A DNA stretch of 30,449 nucleotides from Sphacelaria rigidula (taxonomy: Eukaryota > Phaeophyceae > Sphacelariales): contig CAXNAA020000061.1 of the NCBI GenBank assembly GCA_964200075.2, forward strand, positions 1 to 30,449. The letters run 5' to 3'. Below the pieces are notes generated by a model, which saw only the letters and a program-made list of their open reading frames with translations, did not search any database and was not told the origin of the DNA. The translations under genes were made by a program, and so were the position numbers. Shown in pieces: positions 9,375 to 21,500 of this stretch. Within the stretch, counting starts at the first letter, position 1. Every line of letters starts with the position of its first letter.

Positions 9375-9513
9375 ATGGGAAATCTGCAGACCCTTGTCCC
9401 GCTAGCGCGGAAGCAAAGCGCGCAGCAGGCTACGTCCTCGGCACAGCTCCTCCACGCTATTGACTCAGGAGACATCGATATTGTGCGGGCAGTTTTGACA
9501 CAGCCCCCTAAAG
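9375..9513 (+). CDS. Ankyrin gene exon 1 (residues 1-46)
   Basis: ATG at 9375; the peptide includes QLLHAIDSGDIDIVRAVLTQ, a typical ankyrin helix pair. It ends at AAAG|GCAAGT, a GC-type donor matching the GC-AG consensus, leaving phase 1. The sequence TTACAG just before the ATG could instead be an acceptor, making this an internal exon. Confidence 0.6.
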
Positions 9514-12500
9514 GCAAGTCACATAGCCATAAGAGGTGGTATCCCATTTGCAGTTCGGAGGAATGCAGAGTTAACTTCACCTTCACCCCAAGAATCACTG
9601 TTTCTCCACCACCCCCCGCCCACCTTTGTGGTGCAGTACCAGCACCCCAGAAACCGGGCTGGCGAGTATACGCTCCCGCGTTTTCGGCTTCGCGGCGCCG
9701 CACACCACCTTCACCGATACGTGTATCCATCTTTGAGCCTTTCGAGATTTTTCTTCCTGGTTCCTGGGTCAGACTCCGCATTTGAGACAGACAGACCTGA
9801 TGGGTAGTGCTGAAGAACAGCGAGATAATCTGTAAGTATATCGATGTGCATACAGAATATCTCCTTTGATGTGTCTGGTTAGTTGCTTGCTACCTAACAG
9901 CAGAACACTCAAGGTGTACCGTCGTCAGCGATTTAAAAAAGTTATTTCGCGTGCTACCGTACATCCCGGTAAACGTTTGAGAACCACTTCGGGGATCAGG
10001 AGGTACTAGGCGCGCACGCTCCATATTGCGAAACAAAGATCATATCTGCACTCAATATTGAACGACTTACGGACTGACTGGTCCTCGAGGTCCTGCGATT
10101 ACCCAGCCCCAGGTTCTGATCACTGGGTATTTTAGCTCCATTGAAGCAATCGTGGTCTCTCGTGAAAACATGTAAAGATTCATAGGGCGGGAAAATGTGT
10201 TTTTCAGACCAGTATCGGTGGGTAATACCCTCCTGATAAAACGAGGTCCGTACTATGTAGCACCCCGGAACACAAGCAACTTCACGATTGTGTCCTGAGC
10301 ACCATCTGCTTCTGGTCCCACCGTCTGTCGACGCTAGAACTTTCGAGTGGTGTGGAAGAACACTATACGAGAAAATTCACAATGATTCCAAACTATGACA
10401 AGTGCCCAACCGAGCTCTGTATAGCCCGGGGAGGGATGGATCAATCCCGGTCGCTCTCGTGAATAATTTTGCAGACGCTCAATACTTATATTTACCCGTT
10501 CATTGCGCAGAGCCGAAATACATATGTTTTGGACCAGAAGCGGTCAACAACACCCCCATTCAATTCAACGCATGAGTCGTTCAGTATTTAGCGCGACGAT
10601 GATTTTTGTTTCGCATTGCGGAGAGGATGCCTTTTGTCTCCCGATCCCCAAACTCCGGGATCAAACGTTCCCTGGGATGAGAGGTGGCACGCGAAAAACC
10701 ACTGAAAATCGCCGACAACGAAAAGATTACAAAACACCCCTGGTTCAGCTGGAAACTGCTGTGGTGTCTTCGAACTTTTTCACGTACCCTCGCCATTGTG
10801 TGGTATAAAACTCCTCATCGTGCATGTCGAATCTTCTGGTGGTATCGGTTCCTTAGTTCAGTACGGCACGTTCATTTCGTGACCCTTCGCATGCTTGCGC
10901 CATGTAAAATAGCATGCGATGTCGCAAACCGTCTGTTGTGCTATGCTGTTCTGTTCACGACGCATGATAGTCGTGACTGTAGATGCAAACGCTCTTCACT
11001 CTCCGAACTTGCACCGCAACGCGCGCATGCTCTGTTCTTAAAACCGCGGCCTCCCATCACATGTAAATGAGTCGCGCAAGGTTGCATTGTGCTCTCTAGA
11101 TGCGCTCGACCGTCGGCGAAATCAACAGACAACCTGTCTTCATCTCAAGCTCAATATGCGCCTTTTGTCAAAATTGACTCGTGCTACCTTACATATCCCT
11201 TGTAAATCAATCTCCGCCTGAAGTTATTTCGAGTTTCGACGGCGGGAACCAGGCCGTACGCATTCGACAGTAGGCGCACATTTTACTGGCTATTGGTCTA
11301 TTTCGTCATTCTTTCAAAGATAGGGGATGTCGTGGATGGAACACGTGGTGTTCATCCGCTTAAAGCAAATCTGGAAAAATACGAATGCTTTTTTTCCAAA
11401 TGACGTCTTGTTGTCTCAGCTCACAGCTGCGGCAGTGGGTAGATAAGTACCACGAAGCACGAAGTCACCATCACTTCTAGAAGATTGCACCACTTACGTA
11501 TTGCATTCATTGCCTTTGTGTAGTGTATTGAACGGTTTGCTGGGTGCTGATGTCACAGCGAGTGGGTGTGTACACAACTTGACACGAAATTGCCAACCAT
11601 GCATACAACCCCCAGCTCCTCCACGCGTCCGCGGGGCTGACGTTCTCCCATTTCTGGATAATAGAGTGATGGAGACCGGAAAACTCTCACCATGCCTGCG
11701 CCAAAACTTCACCTGGACGTTGTTACTGTAGAGGTGTTAGTAGGAATGAGGCAATCTCGAGAAAACATGCCTCTTTGCTTGTGCGTTGTACTGTCGTCGC
11801 AACCACGCCTTGCCCACTTCGTTGTTCCACATCATAGCATCCCGTTTCGAGAGCGCCTCGGGTTTTAAAATATCTCGGATATACAGTAGAGGACCATTCC
11901 CGGGCGAGTGGTTTGATGGAACAAGACGATTTTTAATCCCCCTTCCGTCCTTGAACAAAGCAGGCATTAGGGGTGCGTTGTTAGAGCCAAGTTTGGACTC
12001 GGTACACAAGATGCGAACGCCCCTCATGGCGGCGGCGGCGACTGGTGACCGCGCGGTGTTCATGGCCATATTAAAAGGAATCCATCGACTGTTCCTCTTG
12101 GGCAAGGTGTTTGGCGATCAAGAATGATCCTTTTGTTCACCCGTAAGAAAACGAGCCGGCTGTTGTTCTGTTCGGAGGTGCAGTTCAATCCAGGTGTACT
12201 GGTTTGGTTAGGAGTCGATGACCTGTTTCGAATAGGACCGATGGGTCCGAGTCGTTATAGCGCTCGATGTTCTTATGCGAATGTGGGCAGGGGCATGTGG
12301 ATCTAACGTGCAGTTTGACGTTTTGATGAGAAGCACCGGTGCTCCCTCACGCCATCGGTTTTCAGCGTAGAAGGGGAAGTGCCAGGGCAAGATCTCATCA
12401 CATGTAGCGACCTTCCTCGCAAGCTACATCACGTGTTTCAAGTCACGTACGATGACACCACGTCTTGATTTCCAGTTTATTATTTCGCCCACGCGTTCGA

Positions 12501-15500
12501 GACATCGATCCAGAGAAGACGACCGGCCGGCGCGTATTCGGTACACAGACCCTCGAGAAGCTGTGAGGACTACATGTCGTGTTGGCGTCGATACTGCTCA
12601 TCTGACGCTGGCAAAACCTTTCGTCAACAGCCTTATACCGTGTAAGTACCTCATTCCACCGCTCTTGCCCCACGATATCCACGCGAGACGCCACAAGAGG
12701 GAAGGTGAAGGATCGATGAAGCTGCAGCTAGAACTCCAGGATCTGGATGGGATGTCAGTCGCGATGCTTGCAGCAGCAAGCGGTAATGCCGCCAACCTGA
12801 GGAATGTGCTCGACAAAGTCCACGAATTGGAGGCAGGTCTATCCCAATGCTGTTTGCATACGAGATGATACATGACTTTACCCTCTTCTCGATACGCGTG
12901 TCCTTCAACCTGCAGCTGCGACGGTTGGTTTGTCGCTTCGAGCTGCTTGCAACCGACTGACCAAGCTACATGCAATGCTACTGTAAATAGGTTTGGAGTG
13001 AAAAGTTGGAAAAATGATTCGCATCTTCTTCGCAGATCTACTGCAATCACCGAATGTAGAAAACGAATGTCCTCTTCAACACCATGACAATTATACTCGA
13101 TATATTGACTGACACCTCCTCCAGCGCGCTTGGTTGCTACTGTTTAATGTCGAACGAAAGCCCTGTTGGCACAACATTGTCGATCTTCCCACTCGACTTG
13201 ACGCACTGAAATAGGCTACCGAAGCTCTAGTCGCAACAGACTACCATGGGGAGACTCTTCTCATGCATGCAGCAGCATCGGGGCAACCAGCCAGCTTCAA
13301 TGCAGTATTTGAGGCATTTGACCGGGCAGACTTCACTGATGACAAGGTGAGGCGCCCTTTCCCCATAGAAGTAGATGGATACCGTCGAAGCTGATGGAAG
13401 TAATCGCACCGCAGGCATTCTGTGATGAGTCTACCGCGAGCCGTGGAGATACGGGGTGGGTCGACAGCATGTTGGGGAAGAAAAGAGGATACGGTGTATG
13501 CCGGATCAGAGCGGATGCCCACTTAGGTATAGTTGTCAACTGGCTACCAGTTTAACTGACCAGTTGCAGTTATCTGGTACAGCTGGTTAACTTATCGATC
13601 TAGTAACCAGTTATTCACTCGACATACGTGTCATACTCCAAAGTGTTCTGTGTACATATGTGTCATACTCAAGTAAACAATTCTGAAGTATTGTCGTACT
13701 ACAATAACTGTGGGGACGCTGTTACAGAGGCGAGTACATGACCGCACAGCGCATACACCTATAGACGTAGACACGAATATCGCAGAAAATATATTCGGGT
13801 ATAAAAACAAATAGAGATTGGGTCCGGACACTTGTTCATTGAGCAGATCTGAAATGTGAAGCAAGACTGTGTTTCGTAGCGTTGTTGTGTGTGCTTTGCT
13901 TTATTCTGTCGGCATCGAGCGTCAAGCATTCAGTGGTGGCTGGTCAATGTGATGCCGAAACACGAGGAAGAGTCGAGATTTCTGTTGAATTTTCCTGGCT
14001 GATGAAGTCACACTCAATCACGTTACCGAGTTGTCATGCTACTTTAGTAGTTTCTGGCGGTTGGGTGGTACACGCGAAACGCTATCTATGCTGCACTACT
14101 ACTGTCTCATCGCTTCGTTTTTTTTTAGTTCACGTCGCAAAGTTTAGTGATGTTTCATGTTCCACCATACGTAAATATTTTTGTGCACCGATTTCGTGCT
14201 CGAATTGCAGGCGCTAGGCGGCTAGAATTTAACGCGATCTTGAACAGATGTAACGCCAAACGGCGTAATTTTCTTGCCTCCGCGGCGCACCCCTCACCAG
14301 CTGGGGGGGGGGACGTTTACGCGACTCCGCCGCGCTGCCTTGCCAGGCAACGCTGGCGTAGTCGCGGGGCGGATTCGCCGCGAGTCATCATCCAGTTTGA
14401 ACTGATAATTGTAACTGGTTGTGATGTTTTGCAACCAGTTAACTGGTAAGCCATACTAGTTCACCACTCTACACTCAGGTCAGTCAAGATTGACGGGGCG
14501 AATACGTCGCACATGGTATCAAGCTTGTCATGAGAGGAGAGCAATGCCGAGTCCGGTGGGAAATACCTTCATGAAATTCCAGTAGTTTCCGCAACCGCAC
14601 ACAAAAGTTTTGCGTGAGACCGCAAAGAAGAACGCAGTTCTTGTGAGGCTCGAAAGTGTCGATGGGGTGGTTGCGTGACGGGTGATGTCACGGTATCCGT
14701 CGGAAGGGCACTGTACCTGACGAAATTTAATACCGTGCAACCCGATACCGTGATGGATTATACAGCCTCAGGGACTGCTCGCAATATCCTTTGCTCGAGG
14801 TCATGAAGTCGTGATTTTTGTTTCTGCGTCTCTAGTGCGAAGCTGCACGGTTTCACCGAGGGTGGGAAAGAAAGCAAGGTCGAACGCGCGCGTTAGCTGT
14901 TCTATGTAGTGGGATCAACATCCAGCACCCTTGAAAATCGACTGTCGCTCATCAGGCCGGATAATATGGTAAACAGATTTTTGGTCCACGGATTGTTCAC
15001 TTTGAGCGCGTTTGAGCCCTATTTTCACCCTTAAACAGGGAAATCGCCAACACACGTCTCGGACGCTTTGCATCACTCCACAGAGAGGAGCCTCGTCTGC
15101 TTTTCAGATTCGCTTGGCATAGAGGTTTCGAGATTGACCGCTGAATAATATTGCGTGTGCAAAAATCTGTGCTTGCCGACCCCCGCCAGTTGGGAGCCAA
15201 GCAAATCTGAAAAGTGGGCTAGGCTCCTCTCTGTGGGGTGATGCAAAGTGTCCGAGACGTGTGTTGGTGAGTTTTCCTGTTTGGGGGTCAAAAAGTGGCT
15301 CAAACATCCCAAAAGCGAACAATCCGTGGGCCAAAAATCTGTGTGCCAAAACATCCAGCCTCACGCACATGAATCCATCAATATCCTTGACAATCACCGT
15401 TCGTATCACAGATACCCAGACAAAATGTGTGTCTGAAGGCATCCATGAACCTGTGTCGGGTGTATTCTGCAGATTCAGGAGCAACTCGTGGCAACGGCCG

Positions 15501-18500
15501 GAAACGGCATGACGGTGCTCATGATCGCGGTCGCATCGAGAGACAGCTTATGTTTAAGAGCTTGCGCCTTGGCGTGCAGGACCGTCCTATCTCCCTACGA
15601 CGTAAGCTGGAGGATGTCGTGGATATATCACTATCACGTGGATACATCACTGTCAGCTTTCCATTCACTCATGTCGTTTTCAACCGTTTCTTGCCAATAC
15701 GAAGAAGCACGCCACCAACGCAATTCGCGTTTCTCGTTGACAAGCGCCTGATCTTGAGTTCGTGACAGTGCCGGGGTCAATACGACAAATACCGCACGAG
15801 CAAGCACGAGCACTCTAGCGTGTCGCATTTCTTTCTCAATTCGTCCCCCCCCCCCCTCACCTCTCTCTATTATATGTCTTATTCCGCATTCACGATGCAG
15901 AGTTTTGTTTGTCGTTTCTCTTCTCTCTCTCCAACGTAGCTGAACGAACTTCTTAATGCAACGGACGAGGACGGGATGACTCTGCTCATGCATGCTGCGA
16001 ACCCGGGCGCGAAGTCTACTTCGAAGTTCAGCGCTTCTACGGCTTCAGTAGATCCGAACGGCAAAGGATCTGAACACACTGCGAACAGGCATAAATGGAA
16101 AACGGCGGCCAGGCGAAGTGCACTCTTGCTCACCATCAAACCGTCCTCTGACACCGTCTTACCAAAATCCACGCCACAGCAAGATATACCAACAGCCACG
16201 GCGTCCGCGCCTCCACCACCGTTGCCGTTTACAGCCGGTGAGAGAAATAAAGATTCTGGTGCGGTGGCGGGGGAAGTTCGATGCTTGTCGCGGATAGTGA
16301 TGGACACGTACTACACGTTAGGGCTGACCTAGATGTTGATGATTGGCTGATAGGTTGATTGACTGTCGCACTTCAACTGACCACCCATAGGTCCAGCCAT
16401 GTGCTAATATATTGATGTATCGACTGATACCGGTGCCATTAGCCGAAAGGAGCACACGTGAGAACTTGGGAATCGTGGCCCGGCATGATCGTTGATAAGT
16501 ACACACAGGACTGGTATAAAAATGTAGCAATTGCCCCCGGCAACAAGGATACGTGCTCGTAACCGACAGGTGCCGCCAGCAACGATGTCGAAACCGGGGG
16601 CCCTGCTTCTCCTCAATCGCCCGATTCGCGTGATGAGAACAGCGTGGTGTCCATTGCGCACCCCGAAGAAAGGGTGCACCAGGACAATTTCGGCAAGAAC
16701 TTCCGCGGGGACTTTGAACTTGACGACCCTGCCCAGTACCGGGGGTCTGCGGAAGTGCGACGTCTAGCGCGCTTTGACTCGGCTGTACCCGTGCTCAAAG
16801 CAGCTTTCAGTCTCGCACAAGAATGCTTGCATAGAACCAAGGTGCGGAGCACTGTAGACTCGAGGAGTTCTTGAGCTGTTGGGGAAGAATGTACACAGGG
16901 TTATGCGAAAGAGGTCGACGGTGAAACTGTTACCCTAGCGGAGGAGTACTGGCGGGAAAGGTCGAACCAATTGTTGATGTAATGAGGTGTTTTGTGTTGC
17001 TCCACAAGCACTTCAGGTGATGGATTTGCTCTGTGTTTCACCAACGTACTCGGGCACTACTGTCGTGCAATGAGCCAATGTGTATTGTTGTATGATACGC
17101 GGGCAGATATCATAACTTACCCCATCTAGTGAATGGATACTTGGGGTAGAGGCACCTGGAATTCTGCTGGAACCCTTAATGAGGAGGCCATGTGAAAGCA
17201 GCCCCCGTCCCAGGCTACCCTCGAGTGAAGCAGGGCTTCAAGGGTCCGACGAATCCTTTCCGGTTACGATCACCAAATCTACGATATCTGGGGATTGATC
17301 GCTCGAAAGCGAGATAAGTATTTTCCGCGGGTCTGAAGTTGTTTCGCAAATGTTGCACTATTTACGTGCCTGGAGTGCGCGTACCGAGGGTGCAATGCTG
17401 AAAACAAAACCCAAGGATTGATTCGTGCGATACAACTCAGTTACACTAAAAGCAAGAGGTGTTCAGACGAATCGTTATTCGTCCGAACCCTTGGGTGCTT
17501 TGCATCGTCAATGCCGGCCCTCCGCCAAATCGTGCACCAGCACAAGAAACCATATCACTGATGTATAATGTAATAACTTGGAGCGCGGTAAATCTGATGG
17601 TGTGGTGTCATCACTCGACTGGTACAGCAGGAAAGGGTGACTAGAAATGTTGGGCTTTCCGGTGACCCCCGCTTCGGGTATTTCCCTAATCATCTCAGAC
17701 ATGCACTCCTACGTACGAACGTAGCAAGTAGGACCTGCGCAGAGGTGGTGCCGAATGGAAAAATTCCAAGTTTGCGACGAAACAAATATCGTTATCTCTC
17801 TGTGCCTGCCATTGCTGCCGCCATGGTGTTTTGAAAAAGTGCAGATCTTGTTGCCGTGGATCTTTGACTGTCTATGAACACCACTCTGCCGCCATAGCCG
17901 TCCCCGAGGTCCTGAGGAGTCGGCTGAAGTAATGCGTGCTCTGTACATGAGCACCCGTCCCCGGAATTCCCGTATTATCTTGGGCATATGTTCGGCGAAT
18001 CCACGCATGCGTTAGTAACTTGGACACGGCCGACTATGAAAACTGGACTCGTCCACACCTTTAGAGGGGCCTTAGAAGGTGCTGCCTTCTCGAAAATTCT
18101 CAATAACTGCAAGTTGTTCGAAACGGTTAGAAAACAGTTATTACCCGCAAACCAGGCGTCGTATTTATTCAATTTGCCCCTGTCGCCGCCGTTCGTCTTC
18201 AGTGGTATTAGCTGGATGTTCCGAGAGCGGCACTTCTTAGCTCTACGCCGATGTAAAAGCCACTCATGAAACGGGGAACAATGAAGCGTAATTGTCACGT
18301 TCAGGAGATATCAAGGGACCAAAAAGCATTTTAGGAATCTGCTCCTTCTTAAAATTATTCTCGATCAGGAGCTGAATTCCTTCAAGTAGTGCTGAGAATA
18401 GCATTGTGCCTTTTGTGTAACACCTAGTTCATCAAGGATCTTCACCACTTTTTTTCTTCGTCACTTCAAAATCCTCGCTTCCTGCGGGACGACTCCGTGA

Positions 18501-21500
18501 TCTCAAGGGATCAACCCAGTAAAAGTCGGGCACTTTCGCATCACGGATAGGGTCATCATTCCCGCACCGCGTCGACTGTCGTCATACAAACGCAGCCAAA
18601 CAGGCTCTTTCTCTTTCTCACATCCTCCCGGTTTGGACGACGTAATTCAGACAGTTCGAAAACAACCAAACGGAACCCATATAGCTGGAATTCAACCTTT
18701 ATTTCTCTTTGCCCTAATATTGTCAGCTGTACCAGTGGACCACCCGGGCGCGGCAGTCCTCAAGACATGTTTGCATACAATCCCACTTTTGCTACAATAT
18801 TACACCTTACTACAGAAATAGATAATGGAATCTTGTATCTTACAATACCACCGAACGCTCCTTTTCACGCTGCTGTAGTTGCGTAACCACCTGAGGACTA
18901 AGGACTCGTGGGGCCGGAGCATCGTGACTCACGCTGTTCTGTCGGGAAAACGGATTCTGTTCGAGGTGGCGCTAGCGTTCACACAGGAGTACATTCTTGC
19001 TGAAGAGGTAAGGTGGCGAGAAATGTTGCGGATGTCCTCGAGCGTGGGACGGGTGACATTTTTGTGGCGCTTTTTTGCTTTGAGTATGACTTGCCGTTCA
19101 CTACGAGGCATTTCGTGTTCTTTCGTTTCTGCCCGTCCATGCTGATCAGCTTCCGAGGATCTGTTAACGGTGCGACACTCCTAGCAATGCCATGGCGCAC
19201 TGGATAGACACGTGGCATCGGTTAAACTGTGGCTCCGAGAGTGTATTGCGAGGCGTTACAACTGTCGATATAGGGAACTGTTCGTTCGAGGCTGCATTTT
19301 TGGTGTAACGCTCATGGACGGATCGATGCTCTAATTACAGCCGGAATTACTCAGTACCTACCTGATGAAACCGCGGCAAGCAGAAAGCGCAGTGGTGGTT
19401 TAACGGTAGATTATGCAACCGAATGCCCCGTGCACAGGAGAAAAGACGACACTGATCACGGGGGGGCTGGGGAAGGAGGGACACATGGGGCCGACCGCCA
19501 GGATCTCCAGAGTAGAGTCATTTTCCAATGGCCTATCCTTCTTGGGAACGCAGAACCTACTACAGCCGCACAGAACGTGTCGGTTCAGAGCCACACATAC
19601 ACAAGTGTCGATAAATTGCCGACAGCGAACACGTATTGTATCCTGTAGCACGTGGTGCGTGGGTGAAAAACATTATTCGACACCCTTCCTTTGTGTGCTT
19701 ATATACGACACTACGTACGTCGAACCTCAACATAACCGTTGTTTAGCCAACACTGCAATAAGCACAAACTGACTCTGCCATGAAAGAAACAACCCACCCG
19801 GGTTCACACCATGACATGAAAACATCAAATCACGACCGCACGAGGTGGAATCCTTACCAGTGCATATCTCGTGGTAATGAACTTCACCCCCCTCTATGAC
19901 CAGTAGCCTTATCGTCGGGGCGGCAGTCCACTTGAGGGTGACATAGCACATGATTTCAGGCCTGTGCTCTGAAACAATCACATCCCAGCTCGTGAAAAAA
20001 TACTGCGGCTGTTGAATATTTTTCAAAGCCTTCTTGTGGGAGCAACTGCTGTCCACAGGCAGTGGCTTCATGAATATGTCGACCGGTTGCTCAGTCAACA
20101 CCACGTGCTGCACACGAGCCACTTGACCTGCAATGAAATCTCACACTAATGGTGCCTCACATAATCCGAATGGTTTTTGGTTGTGCCAGCTCTGTTGGTT
20201 TTAGCCCATGCAATAGCACCCTTATCGTCCACGTAGACTGCATGGTCAAGCGGAGCTTCCTTCGCTGCAGCACTCGTACCACTTCGCCTGAAGGGGTCAA
20301 CCGAGTCACATTGATATGTTTTTTTCCAAAAAATGCCACAGCTACACCCCGAAACACAAAACTTCCCCCAAGACTGATCGTTCATCATCGGACTTAGCGT
20401 TATTGACGTATGTTCTTATCCTCTCTCCGAACTTTTCACGCAAGTAATACCAAGGTCACGCGTGTAATTGAGATCCTCCAACATCCTGAGCACTCTTCGC
20501 CAGGCTTGAGCACTCGCATTCTCGTTGTGGAGGGAAGCTGCTCTGACAGCATGAGCGATTTCGGGGCAAGTGTCGTTCGATAGCCGCATGAGTGAGCCAA
20601 CCGCCGCCCGGCACCTGTAATGTCCTGCTCAGTTCTCATGGGGGTCGAAATACGCGGGGGTTGGGGCAGTCCTGACGACATTGGACCTATCAAGAATGCA
20701 TTCGATGAAGGCGACTTGGGACACCTCAGGAATCCCCTCTTCCAAGACACGCGAATAATCACACCCAGCAATACTCATACCAACTCTCCTAGATTCTCCT
20801 CAGGGAAATGATTGTTGAGTGTAGTAGCTAAATTGTTATCCTCTTTCTCCGTACGCATCACAAACCTGTAATCCACATGCGCTACTGTACCACCCCATTA
20901 TCCATCCCTTCTCCGTCCATCATCCTCAACAAACACGGATTCACCAAGCTTTGTTCGAAGCCATAGAGGGAAAGCGTAGCACTTAGTTTTGAAACACACT
21001 GCCTTGCAGCCTGCCCGATCCCGTATAACGTCTCGACTTCACGATTGATGCGGGAAAAGTTGATGTCCGCCCGCATCTCTTCGTGGGTTCACGCGCTCGT
21101 CCGACGTCTCCACGAATATCCCAGACGCATCAGTTGGAGTAATCCTAGGGTAGGTCGAGTAGAATATACTCAATAGCGGGGTATTTTGAAACACGTATTT
21201 AAGGTACTCAACATAGCGTAGAGTGTCAGGAGTCGTACCCGAAAAACAAATGGAGAACGACATTCCTGGGATAGCACGATGCATGGCCTTTGACTAGTGG
21301 TGAGCCTAGTATATTTGTCCTTAAATACTCTTCAACTATACTATGCCAAGCTCCCGATGCTGGCCCACTTGGGTGCGGAACGGTTTGGAGTATCAACCCT
21401 CGGGTATGCATACCTCACGCAACCTACAAGATCATAGGGGGTGTATTTTACCTGATGCGCCAAAGCACACTGACTCCGCCCCGCCTCTCGTATGTTCTGG

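Noticed and set aside
12598-13050. 150-codon - strand frame over exon 3
   Set aside because: Antisense to an ankyrin exon and intron; no domain or start support.
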